In this document: positions 12,516-19,508 of the stretch, one piece after another | Layout of the letters: every line of letters starts with the position of its first letter | Numbering within the stretch: the first letter of the stretch is position 1 | Assembly (NCBI RefSeq): GCF_014649735.1 | Contig: NZ_BMTP01000007.1 | Coordinates: 124,001-188,000, forward strand | From: Streptomyces lavendofoliae | GTDB taxonomy: Bacteria > Actinomycetota > Actinomycetes > Streptomycetales > Streptomycetaceae | DNA length: 64,000 nucleotides | Reading direction: 5' to 3' | The notes under the pieces: model-generated | Databases searched by the model: none | Seen by the model: the letters and a program-made list of their open reading frames with translations, nothing else | Told to the model about the DNA's origin: nothing | Program-made: the position numbers and the translations under genes

Positions 12516-12559
12516 ACGCCGCGCCGATTCCGGCCGGATCGTGAATCCGCCGGGACTGA

Positions 12560-12598
12560 TCAGCGCGGCTCGCTAAGCAGAAGGCGTACGGCACGCAT
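12560..12598 (-). CDS. leuS leader peptide, 12 residues with three consecutive Leu codons
   Basis: The mini-ORF encodes [12 protein letters not shown] and stops with TGA. The leucine codons read CTT CTG CTT, and CTT is rare in high-GC Streptomyces, which sharpens sensitivity to leucyl-tRNA shortage. The final CCGCGC of the leader can pair with GCGCGG just before the terminator stem, giving a possible competing structure. A -10-like TACCCT ends 6 nt before the ATG, so translation of the leader is probably leaderless. Role by analogy with amino-acid attenuators: ribosome stalling at the Leu codons would favour read-through into leuS. Confidence 0.8.
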   Translation of the reverse strand: MRAVRLLLSEPR

Positions 12599-12604
12599 GG
12601 CGTC

Positions 12605-12610
12605 AGGGTA
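12605..12610 (-). promoter_or_regulatory. -10 hexamer of the leuS leader transcript
   Basis: TACCCT (minus strand) precedes the leader ATG by GACGCC. No convincing -35 was found at 16-19 bp. The predicted start of transcription coincides with the leader start codon. Confidence 0.45.
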
Positions 12611-12835
12611 CCGCAGGGCCCGTCCGGGCCGCATCGAGGTCCACGGGCCGGTCACGGCGCCGGACGGCACCGCGGGCCTCAGCGTTACTCCGCGTATCGA
12701 CCCTATCCAGGGCAACCCCAAAGTCAGTTGTCGGCCGTTCCGAACTTTAAACGCTCAAAGCTCGTACCGCTTGGTATGCCTCGACTTAGCATGCGGCCAC
12801 GGGACCTCTTTTCCGCACCACTGGAGTCGCCCCCC

Positions 12836-14191
12836 ATGAACCCTCATCGCAAGATCCGCTCATCGCCCGCCGTCCAGGCCGGCGTGGGCAAGCCGGTACA
12901 GGGCGGGCTCACGGCGGCCGCGCTGGTACTCATACCGGTGCTCGCCATCGGCGGGAGCGACAGCTTCCGCGCCGCCCTGGACTTCGCGTCGGGCGTCCTC
13001 TCCCTCGTGTCCCTGACGGCCTCCGTGGCATGGGGGCTGTTCGCGCAGGACCGGCTCCTTCTCTCCACCCGGAACCGGCTCCTCGCCCAGGCCGTCCACC
13101 GCGCCACCGCGGTGGCGTCCCTCGGCTTCCTCCTCCTCCACGCCACCGTGAAGGTGTCCCTGGGGCACGTGGAACTCATCGGGGCCCTCGTCCCGTTCGG
13201 GCTCGGAGTGACCGGCACGTCCGGTCTGATCGGCTTCGGGTCGCTCGCCGGCCTGCTGATGGTGGTCGCCGCGTCCACCGGCGCCGCCCGCAGCGCCCTC
13301 GCCGGCCGGGGCAGCATCGCGGCCCGCTGGCGGCCCCTGCACATGCTGGCCTACCCGGCCTGGTGCTGCGCGCTCGTCCACGGGCTCTACGCGGGTCGCC
13401 CCGCGGCCACCTGGGTGACCACCATGTACTGCCTCGCGCTCGTCGGGGTCGCCTCCGCCGTGTCGCTGCGGCTGCTGCCCGAGCCCGTGCGGCAGCACCT
13501 CGCGGACCGCGTCCTCGGCCTGCTCGGGCCGGGGGCGGAGAAGGCGGGCCGCGGACGCGGCCGGCGGCGGGACTCCTCGGTGTCGCCGCTGCCCGGCTCG
13601 GCGGACATCGTCCCGCCCGCGCCCTACGACGCCCCCCGCCCCTTCGAGGAGCTGCGCCGGGAGCCAGCCGGACGCCCCCCGGCACCGGACGGGTCCCCGG
13701 GCCTCCCGCTCGGCCGCCCGCGCGAGCGGCCCCGCACCCTGACCCCGCCCCCGGCGCCGGCGTACGAACCCGGCTTCCCCGCGTCGTCCCCCGGGACCAT
13801 GGGGGCGGGCATCTCGGCGGCCTACCGGGCCGTGTCGCTGAACAACGCCGGCACCGGTGCCGGCGCGGGCGGCCCCACCGAGGAGATCCCGTACGCCGAG
13901 CGCGTCCCGATGACGGAGGAGCTGCCGGTCGTCACCGACGAACCGGCGACCCGGCCCGGCTACTGGCCGACCCCCTCCCCGCCGCCGCCCACGCCGTCCC
14001 CGGCCCCGGCCTCGTACGACCACGAGCCGATCCCGCCCTCGTACGACCCCGAGCCCGCCCCGCCCTCCTACGGTCATCAGCCCGCCCCGGCGCCGTACGG
14101 CGCCGGCGGCCCCAACCCGCCCGTACCGGGCCCCTTCCAGCAGCCGCCGGCCGGCGAGCCCTGGACCGCACCAGCAGGAGACCGCCCGTGA
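12836..14191 (+). CDS. Ferric-reductase-like/b-type heme membrane protein with Pro-rich tail
   Basis: Predicted integral membrane electron carrier of 451 residues. The first 230 residues contain about six hydrophobic segments. Two histidine pairs sit in helices, HRATAVASLGFLLLH (H-x13-H, about residue 86) and HMLAYPAWCCALVH (H-x12-H, about residue 168), the spacing of bis-heme ferric reductase and cytochrome b domains. The C-terminal half is low-complexity and cytoplasmic, rich in Pro, Tyr and Ala. The ATG has GGAG upstream. Its stop overlaps the next gene as GTGA, so the two products are probably made together as a membrane electron-transfer unit. The substrate is unknown. Confidence 0.85.
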   Translation: MNPHRKIRSSPAVQAGVGKPVQGGLTAAALVLIPVLAIGGSDSFRAALDFASGVLSLVSLTASVAWGLFAQDRLLLSTRNRLLAQAVHRATAVASLGFLLLHATVKVSLGHVELIGALVPFGLGVTGTSGLIGFGSLAGLLMVVAASTGAARSALAGRGSIAARWRPLHMLAYPAWCCALVHGLYAGRPAATWVTTMYCLALVGVASAVSLRLLPEPVRQHLADRVLGLLGPGAEKAGRGRGRRRDSSVSPLPGSADIVPPAPYDAPRPFEELRREPAGRPPAPDGSPGLPLGRPRERPRTLTPPPAPAYEPGFPASSPGTMGAGISAAYRAVSLNNAGTGAGAGGPTEEIPYAERVPMTEELPVVTDEPATRPGYWPTPSPPPPTPSPAPASYDHEPIPPSYDPEPAPPSYGHQPAPAPYGAGGPNPPVPGPFQQPPAGEPWTAPAGDRP

Positions 14192-15771
14192 ACGCCCCGC
14201 TCCCCGACGTCCCCGAAGTCCGCGTCGTCGGCCTCCCCCAGCTCACCCAGGGCTTCGACCTCGTCGAGCGGCTCGACCTCCAGATGCACCTGAAGGTGCA
14301 CGGCCCCCTCGAACCCATGGGCGGTGAGCGGCTGGCCCAGCTCGCCGAGGAGATATCCCTCACCGGACGGGGCGGCGCCGGCTTCCCGTTCGGCCGGAAG
14401 CTGCGCGCGGTCGCCAAGGCGACCATCCGGCGCGGGGTGCGCCCCGTCGTGGTGGTCAACGGCAGCGAGGGCGAGCCCGCGTGCCGCAAGGACACGGTCC
14501 TCCTCAACCGCGCCCCGCACCTCATCCTCGACGGCGCCCTGCTGGCCGCGGAGGCCCTCGGCGCCCGCACCCTGGTCGTCGCGGTGACCCGCAACTCCAC
14601 CGAGATCTCCATCCGCGCCGCCCTCGCCGAGCGGGGCCTGTCCGACCGGCGCGGGCAGCGGCTGCGCGCGCGTGTCGTCCGCACCCCGGAGCGCATGGTC
14701 TCCGGTGAGGCGTCCTCCGTGATCCGCGCCGTCAACGGCGGCCCCGCCATCCCGCCGGGCCGCCGTGAGCGCGCCGCCGAGTCGGGGGTGGGCAACGCGC
14801 CGACGCTGCTCTCGAACGCGGAGACGTTCGCACAGCTCGCCGTCGCGGCCAGGACCGGCGCCGGGCGCTACGCCCAGCACGGGCTGGACAGCGAGCCCGG
14901 CACGGTGATGCTGACCATCTCCGGGCAGGTGGCCCGGCCCATGGTGGTGGAGGTCCCGACGGGCGTCCCCATGCGGTACGTCCTCCAGCTCGCGGGCGCG
15001 CCGCCGGTCCCGCAGGGCGTGCTGACCGGCGGCTACCACGGCAACTGGATCGACTCCATGGCGGTCGACAACTGCGTCATCTCGAAGCAGTCCATGGCGG
15101 CCGTGGGGGGCGCCCTGGGAGCCGGGGCGATCCTGCCGATCGGTCCCGACACCTGTCCGCTGGGCGAGGCGCAGCGCGTGGCGAACTGGCTCGCGGCCGA
15201 GACGGCCGGCCAGTGCGGCCCCTGCCGCCTGGGGCTGCCCGCGGCGGCCGGCGGCCTGTCGGACGTGCTCAACGGCGGCGGTCCGGCCGCCCTGGAGGCG
15301 CTGCGCGAGGTCACCCAGGCGGTGAAGGGACGGGGCGTGTGCAAGCACCCGGACGGGTCGGCCCGCTTCTTCGGCTCGACGCTGTCCGCCTTCACCGACG
15401 ACCTGGCCGCGCACGTCCTGCACGGCGGCTGCGGGCGCCCGACGCTCGGTGTGCTGCCGCTGCCCGAGCCGGGCTACCAGGAGGTCGTGGAGTCCATCCC
15501 GAGCGGCGAGAAGCTGGCGGTGGACTGGACGCTGTGCAAGGGGCACGGACTGTGCGCGGACATCGTCCCCGAGCTGATCCGCATGGGCCGCGACGGCTAC
15601 CCGGTGCTCGCGGACGCGTCCGTGCCGACCCATCTGCGGGACCGCGCCCAGCTGGCGGTACGGCGCTGCCCCGAGCTCGCGCTCCGGCTGGAGCGGGCAC
15701 CCCAGGAACGCCCCTCGCGCCCGGCGTTGCCGAGCGCCGGCCGCAAGGCCCTTGGCAGCGGTCGCAATTGA
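14188..15771 (+). CDS. NuoF-like SLBB iron-sulfur protein fused to a ferredoxin
   Basis: Predicted soluble redox protein of 527 residues. It resembles the 51-kDa (NuoF) subunit of complex I: LTGRGGAGFPFGRKL (about residue 50), NGSEGEPACRKD, an SLBB segment, and GQCGPCRLG...GVCKHPDG as likely Fe-S ligands. The C-terminus adds a ferredoxin-like stretch, WTLCKGHGLCADIVPELI (about residue 450). The NuoF glycine-rich FMN site is only partly recognisable. The GTG start overlaps the upstream stop (GTGA). No other complex I subunit is nearby, so it likely passes electrons to or from the heme membrane partner rather than to a Nuo complex. Confidence 0.85.
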   Translation: MNAPLPDVPEVRVVGLPQLTQGFDLVERLDLQMHLKVHGPLEPMGGERLAQLAEEISLTGRGGAGFPFGRKLRAVAKATIRRGVRPVVVVNGSEGEPACRKDTVLLNRAPHLILDGALLAAEALGARTLVVAVTRNSTEISIRAALAERGLSDRRGQRLRARVVRTPERMVSGEASSVIRAVNGGPAIPPGRRERAAESGVGNAPTLLSNAETFAQLAVAARTGAGRYAQHGLDSEPGTVMLTISGQVARPMVVEVPTGVPMRYVLQLAGAPPVPQGVLTGGYHGNWIDSMAVDNCVISKQSMAAVGGALGAGAILPIGPDTCPLGEAQRVANWLAAETAGQCGPCRLGLPAAAGGLSDVLNGGGPAALEALREVTQAVKGRGVCKHPDGSARFFGSTLSAFTDDLAAHVLHGGCGRPTLGVLPLPEPGYQEVVESIPSGEKLAVDWTLCKGHGLCADIVPELIRMGRDGYPVLADASVPTHLRDRAQLAVRRCPELALRLERAPQERPSRPALPSAGRKALGSGRN

Positions 15772-15867
15772 CCGGGTTCCCCGGCGGCCCCCGGCCGCCG
15801 GGGGTCCCCTCGCACCCCCGGAACGACGGGCGGGGGGTCGGCGGGAGCCGGGCTTCGGGGCATGAGA

Positions 15868-15899
15868 AAGGCGGGCCATCCGATCGGATGGCCCGCCTT
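15868..15899. terminator. Perfect 32-bp palindrome between the NuoF-like gene and tRNA-Ala
   Basis: A fully self-complementary 32-bp sequence centred on CGATCG, with arms beginning AAGGCGGGCCATCC. It lies 96 bp past the + strand redox operon and about 10 bp past the 3' end of the minus-strand tRNA, so it can terminate both. Confidence 0.75.
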
Positions 15900-15909
15900 C
15901 CACGTTCTG

Positions 15910-15982
15910 TGGAGCTAAGGAGAATTGAACTCCTGACCTCCTGCATGCCATGCAGGCGCTCTACCAACTGAGCTATAGCCCC
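15910..15982 (-). tRNA. tRNA-Ala (anticodon GGC), copy 1
   Basis: 73 nt fold as acceptor GGGGCTA/TAGCTCC (one G-T pair), D arm GCTC...GAGC, and anticodon stem CCTGC/GCAGG with loop ATGGCAT giving anticodon GGC. The T arm is AGGAG/CTCCT with loop TTCAATT, and the discriminator is A. The 3' CCA is not fully encoded (ACA follows). Reads GCC/GCU codons. Confidence 0.96.
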
Positions 15983-16057
15983 TTGCGGTGTGCCGCCCTC
16001 CGGAGTTTCCTCCCGGCCGGGTTTCCCTTGCGGGCTTCCCTCGCGGCGACACGGAGA

Positions 16058-16088
16058 ACATTACACGGTCCCCCCGGTGGTTCACCAA
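16058..16088 (-). promoter_or_regulatory. Candidate promoter of tRNA-Ala copy 1
   Basis: On the minus strand TTGGTG, 19 bp and TAATGT (extended as TGTAATGT), about 75 bp before the tRNA. It overlaps the upstream region of the divergent glycosyltransferase gene. Confidence 0.4.
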
Positions 16089-16118
16089 ATCGTTTACGGT
16101 CCGTAGGGCTCTGGCCGG

Positions 16119-16124
16119 TAGCGT
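16119..16124 (+). promoter_or_regulatory. -10 hexamer for a leaderless GT87 mRNA
   Basis: TAGCGT ends 8 nt before the GTG start, so the transcript probably begins at or next to the start codon. A weak TTACGG lies 19 bp upstream. Confidence 0.4.
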
Positions 16125-16132
16125 CGCCCCTT

Positions 16133-17341
16133 GTGACCGTGACCTCCACCCTCCGGGCGCGCCTCCGGGAGCTGCCCCTCACCGCCGCCGCGACGGCCTG
16201 CCTGCTGTCCTTCGCCGCCTTCTGGATGGCGCAGCGCGCCGCCCACGTCACCATGCTCGACCTCTCCGTCTACCGGGCCGAGGGCGAGACGGTCCTGGCC
16301 GGGGGCGACCTGTACGCGATGCGCGCCACGTCGGCGAACCTGCCGACGACCTACCCGCCGTTCGCCGCGCTGCTGTTCACGCCGCTGACCCTGCTCGGCG
16401 TCCCCGAGATGCGCACCCTGGCCACGGCGGGGAACCTGCTCCTGCTGCTGGCGCTGGTGCACCTGTCGCTGCGCCTGGTGGGCCGTGACCGGCCGGGCAC
16501 GGCACTGTGGGTGGCCGCCGTCCTGGTCTGGTGCGAGCCGGTGTGGACGACGCTGCGGTACGGGCAGATCAATCTGCTCGTGGCGGTGGCGGTGCTGTGG
16601 GATCTGACACGGCGGGAGAACCACCGGTGGGCCGGGGTGGGCATCGGGCTGGCCACGGCGGTGAAGCTGACGCCGGGCCTGTTCGTCGTGCTGCTGCTGG
16701 TGGTGGGGGTGGCACGCGCGCGTGCGCACGGGTGGAACCCCTGGCTGCGGCAGGCGGCGACGGCCACCGGGGTGTTCCTCGGTGTGACCGTGGCGTCGGC
16801 GGTCGTCCTGCCGTACGACTCGCGCCGCTTCTGGACCGAGATGATCTTCGAGACCAGCCGGGTCGGGCGCAAGGAGGAGACGGCGAACCAGTCGCTCAAC
16901 GGCGTGCTGGCCCGTCTGATGCACACCACCGACCCGGGGGTGTGGTGGCTGCTCGCGGCCGTCGTCGTGGGTGTGGCGGGAATCACGGTCGCGGTCCTCG
17001 CGGCGCTGCGGGACGACCGGCCGGTGGCCGTGGTGGCGTGCGCGACGACCGCGCTGCTGGTGAGCCCGATCTCGTGGTCGCACCACTGGGTGTGGTGCGT
17101 GCCGACGCTGATCCTGCTGGCGACCAGGGCGCGGCCGGCCTGGACCGTGGGCGTGGCCCTGGTGTTCGCGTCGTTCGCCCTGTGGTGGGTGCCGCACGCC
17201 CCGGCGCCGGTCCGGCTCGAACTCCACCAGAACGGCTGGCAGATGCTGCTGTCCGCCCTCTACACGCTGGTCGGGCTGGGACTCCTGGCGGCGTTCGGGA
17301 CCGGACGGTGGCGGACGGGTCAGGCGGTGGCGAAGGAGTAG
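16133..17341 (+). CDS. GT87-family (DUF2029) polyprenyl-phosphate-mannose mannosyltransferase
   Basis: Predicted polytopic membrane glycosyltransferase (402 residues, about ten hydrophobic helices) of the family that adds alpha-1,2-mannose from polyprenyl-phosphate-mannose on the outer face of the membrane. Seen: the acidic motif LDLSVYR (about residue 42, the likely catalytic Asp), TTYPPFAALLFTPL, RYGQINLL and AVKLTPGLF. The GTG was chosen because a -10 hexamer lies just before it; a second GTG is two codons in. Its 3' end overlaps the convergent small zinc-ribbon gene by 22 bp. The acceptor is unknown. Confidence 0.9.
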   Translation: MTVTSTLRARLRELPLTAAATACLLSFAAFWMAQRAAHVTMLDLSVYRAEGETVLAGGDLYAMRATSANLPTTYPPFAALLFTPLTLLGVPEMRTLATAGNLLLLLALVHLSLRLVGRDRPGTALWVAAVLVWCEPVWTTLRYGQINLLVAVAVLWDLTRRENHRWAGVGIGLATAVKLTPGLFVVLLLVVGVARARAHGWNPWLRQAATATGVFLGVTVASAVVLPYDSRRFWTEMIFETSRVGRKEETANQSLNGVLARLMHTTDPGVWWLLAAVVVGVAGITVAVLAALRDDRPVAVVACATTALLVSPISWSHHWVWCVPTLILLATRARPAWTVGVALVFASFALWWVPHAPAPVRLELHQNGWQMLLSALYTLVGLGLLAAFGTGRWRTGQAVAKE

Positions 17342-17553
17342 AACCGCTTGAGGGTGCAGTGCTCGTCGAGCAGGCGCCCGTAGATCGGCTCCCCTTCGAG
17401 TTCCCGGTAGGTCTCGATGGGGTCGCCTTTTATGATCAGCGCCCGCGCGCACTCCTCGCACCAGTACTGGTACGTGGGATTGACCGGGTCCATGTCCCGG
17501 ACGATCGGCGTACCGCTGCCGCACCAGTCGCATTTCCGCCTGTGCGCACCCAT
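17320..17553 (-). CDS. Small zinc-ribbon-like protein, function unknown
   Basis: 77 residues with two Cys pairs, CDWCG (about residue 8) and WCEECARALI (about residue 32), compatible with one zinc site. The tail LDEHCTLKRFYSFATA is conserved-looking. It starts 3 bp after the stop of the next upstream gene, another Cys-rich protein, so the two form an operon. The 3' end overlaps the convergent GT87 gene. No enzymatic motif was recognised. Confidence 0.82.
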   Translation of the reverse strand: MGAHRRKCDWCGSGTPIVRDMDPVNPTYQYWCEECARALIIKGDPIETYRELEGEPIYGRLLDEHCTLKRFYSFATA

Positions 17554-17556
17554 GAA

Positions 17557-17721
17557 TCAGCTCCAGCTGTGGCCGCAGGACGTGCACACGTAGGACACGC
17601 CGCCATTGTCACCGAGCACCTGGGCGACGTGGGCCGAACCGCACGAGGGACAGCTGAGTCCGGAACGCGACCGCGCCGTGACGAGCGGGTCGGAAGCCTC
17701 CTCGAAACCGCTGGCCGCCAT
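17557..17721 (-). CDS. 54-residue zinc-ribbon protein
   Basis: MAASGFEEASDPLV leads into a compact ribbon, SCPSCGSAHVAQVL...VCTSCGHSW, with two CxxC knuckles as in small nucleic-acid-binding or regulatory zinc ribbons. The ATG has GGGAGGGAG at good spacing, which fixes the start even though the frame stays open for 300 bp upstream. It lies upstream of the 77-residue Cys protein, with only TTC between stop and start. Confidence 0.8.
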   Translation of the reverse strand: MAASGFEEASDPLVTARSRSGLSCPSCGSAHVAQVLGDNGGVSYVCTSCGHSWS

Positions 17722-17792
17722 CGCGAACTCCCTCCCGTCCGGATCTTCGTCCCCCTCCGGCCGTCCGATTCTGCCATGGCCCGGCACCGGGG

Positions 17793-17936
17793 TCAGCGGG
17801 GTCGGCGCACCAGCCCGGCCGACGCCCCCACGAGCGAGGCCGCGGACACCGCCAGGGCGCATACCCACAGCGCGTCGGCCGAAGCGGGCGGGCCCGGCAC
17901 GTTCAGACGGCTCAGGAAGGAGATCCAGGGCATCAT
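17793..17936 (-). CDS. Possible 47-residue single-pass membrane protein
   Basis: MMPWISFLSRLNVPGPPASA precedes one hydrophobic helix (ALWVCALAVSAASLVGASAGL) and the basic end VRRPR, a plausible small membrane protein. GAGGG lies 5 nt upstream of the first ATG. Support is limited to topology and the ribosome site; codon bias could not be tested on so short a frame. The surrounding 17722-18145 holds nothing else I can support. Confidence 0.3.
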   Translation of the reverse strand: MMPWISFLSRLNVPGPPASADALWVCALAVSAASLVGASAGLVRRPR

Positions 17937-18145
17937 CGACGCCCTCGACCCGCGTCCGGCCGTTGATGGTGGCGCGGCTGCGCGGGGCGTACGGGCGGCA
18001 CGCGGGCGGGCAAGACACGGATGACGTCGGTGTCGCTGTCGATCAACGGCACCGGGAGGCCACCGCCACCGGGAGGTCCCCGGCTGAGCACCCGGGCGCT
18101 TCCGGAGCTGTGCGGGGGCGGGCGGCCAGGGGCGGGAAAACACGA

Positions 18146-18170
18146 ATCCCGCCCCCTGTGGGGACGGGAT
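18146..18170 (-). terminator. Hairpin downstream of tRNA-Ala copy 2
   Basis: ATCCCGCCCCC/GGGGACGGGAT pair across a TGT loop with one mismatch; on the minus strand TGTTTT follows. It lies 11 bp beyond the tRNA 3' end. Confidence 0.6.
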
Positions 18171-18180
18171 CCGGTGACTG

Positions 18181-18253
18181 TGGAGCTAAGGAGAATTGAA
18201 CTCCTGACCTCCTGCATGCCATGCAGGCGCTCTACCAACTGAGCTATAGCCCC
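18181..18253 (-). tRNA. tRNA-Ala (anticodon GGC), copy 2
   Basis: Identical over all 73 nt to the copy at 15910-15982, with the same non-encoded CCA end. Its flanks differ from those of copy 1 outside about 5 bp on each side, so the copies are separate genes rather than a large recent duplication. Confidence 0.96.
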
Positions 18254-18289
18254 TCGTGTTCTCCGCGCTCCGCGCTGCGAACAAGAAGA

Positions 18290-18319
18290 ACTTTAGCCTG
18301 TGACCTGCCGGAAAGTGAA
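18290..18319 (-). promoter_or_regulatory. Candidate promoter of tRNA-Ala copy 2
   Basis: Minus strand TTCACT, 18 bp, TAAAGT, about 40 bp before the tRNA and just beyond the stop of the mutase-like gene. Confidence 0.4.
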
Positions 18320-18326
18320 ATCCGGG

Positions 18327-18980
18327 TCAGTCGTCGTCGCCGAGGACCGGCTCGGGGAGCGTTCCGGCGTTGTGTTCCAGCAGCCGCCAGCCGCGAGCGC
18401 CCTCGCCCAGCACGGACCAGCAGCAGTTCGAGAGGCCGCCCAGGCCCTCCCAGTGGTACGACTCCAGGCCGAGGAGCCGGCCGATGGTGGTGCGGATGGT
18501 GCCACCGTGACTGACCACGACGAGCGTGCCGTCGTCCGGGAGCTTCTCGGCGTGCGCCAGCACCACGGGGGCGGCCCGGTCGGCCACCTCCGTCTCCAGC
18601 TCTCCGCCCCCGCGCCGCACCGGCTCCCCGCGCTTCCACGCGGCGTACTGCTCGCCGTACCGCGCCAGGATCTCCTCGTGCGTGAGGCCCTGCCACTCGC
18701 CCGCGTACGTCTCGCGCAGCGCCGAGTCATGGTCGACCCGGAGGCCGGTGAGCGCGGCCAGCTCGGCGGCCGTGGCCGCCGCGCGCCTGAGGTCGGAGGC
18801 GATGATCGCGTCCGGCTTCAGCGCCGCGAGGAGCCGCGCCGCCCGGCGCGCCTGGGCCACACCCGTGTCGGTCAGCTCGATGTCCGTGGAGCCCTGGAAA
18901 CGGCGCTCCAGGTTCCACGACGTCTGGCCGTGCCTCCACAGGACGATCCGGCGGCCCCTGCCGCCCTTGCTGCCGTTCAG
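18327..18980 (-). CDS. Histidine phosphatase (phosphoglycerate mutase-like), apparent CTG start
   Basis: Branch-1 histidine phosphatase of 217 residues. The phospho-acceptor motif LWRHGQTSWN (His about residue 17), LRETYAGEWQG (acid/base Glu) and VVSHGGTIR (second His) are all present. The frame upstream of the RHG motif contains no ATG, GTG or TTG before an in-frame stop. The only candidate is a CTG that overlaps the rsfS stop as CTGA and has GGTGAG five bases upstream. Starting at the next GTG would delete the catalytic histidine. Likely translationally coupled to rsfS. The substrate cannot be told. Confidence 0.9.
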   Translation of the reverse strand: MNGSKGGRGRRIVLWRHGQTSWNLERRFQGSTDIELTDTGVAQARRAARLLAALKPDAIIASDLRRAAATAAELAALTGLRVDHDSALRETYAGEWQGLTHEEILARYGEQYAAWKRGEPVRRGGGELETEVADRAAPVVLAHAEKLPDDGTLVVVSHGGTIRTTIGRLLGLESYHWEGLGGLSNCCWSVLGEGARGWRLLEHNAGTLPEPVLGDDD

Positions 18981-19423
18981 CTCAGCTCACCGTCCGAGCC
19001 GTCGACGGCGTCGGCGCCGCTGAGCCGGGCGTGCTCCTCCGCCTTGCCCCGGGTCTTCACGGCGTCCTCGGGCAGGGGCAGCTCGGGGCAGTCCTTCCAC
19101 AGCCGTTCCAGGGCGTAGAAGACCCGCTCCTCGCTGTGCTGGACGTGGACGACGATGTCGACGTAGTCCAGCAGGATCCAGCGGGCGTCTCGGTCGCCCT
19201 CGCGGCGGACCGGCTTGGCGCCCAGTTCCTTGTTGAGCCGCTCCTCGATCTCGTCCACGATCGACTTGACCTGGCGGTCGTTGGGCGCGGAGGCGAGCAG
19301 GAAGGCGTCGGTGATCGACAGCACGTCGCTGACGTCGTAGGCGATGATGTCGTGCGCGAGCCGGTCGGCAGCCGCCTGGGCGGCGGCGGTCACGAGCTCG
19401 ATGGAGCGGTCAGTGGCGGTCAC
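18977..19423 (-). CDS. rsfS: Ribosomal silencing factor RsfS
   Basis: Iojap/DUF143 protein that binds L14 and blocks subunit joining under starvation. The 148 residues start (GTG) TATDRSIELVTAAAQAAADR and contain AYDVSDVLSITDAFLLASA, NDRQVKSIVDEIEERL, RDARWILLDYVDIVVHV and ERVFYALERLWKDCP, all family hallmarks. An acidic tail of about 30 residues is typical for Streptomyces. The start is set by homology; upstream in-frame sequence lacks family similarity. It is followed by the mutase-like gene with a 4-bp overlap. Confidence 0.95.
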   Translation of the reverse strand: MTATDRSIELVTAAAQAAADRLAHDIIAYDVSDVLSITDAFLLASAPNDRQVKSIVDEIEERLNKELGAKPVRREGDRDARWILLDYVDIVVHVQHSEERVFYALERLWKDCPELPLPEDAVKTRGKAEEHARLSGADAVDGSDGELS

Positions 19424-19508
19424 ATGCAAGCTTTCGTCGGCGGTCCAGAACACCCCCAGGGTCTCACGTACCGCCGACAGCCCGGCAAACCCGTATTCCG
19501 CCCCGCCG

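Noticed and set aside
12433..12600. T-box riboswitch for leuS
   Set aside because: I found no T-box core sequence; the leader peptide with Leu codons plus terminator explains the region better.
18021..18242. 73-codon + strand open frame ending in the second tRNA
   Set aside because: It reads through the antisense of the tRNA gene and its terminator; no ribosome site or conserved features.
15910..18253. tRNA-Ala copies as attachment sites of an integrated element
   Set aside because: Both copies are complete tRNAs with their own flanks, and no integrase, excisionase or phage-like gene lies between them.
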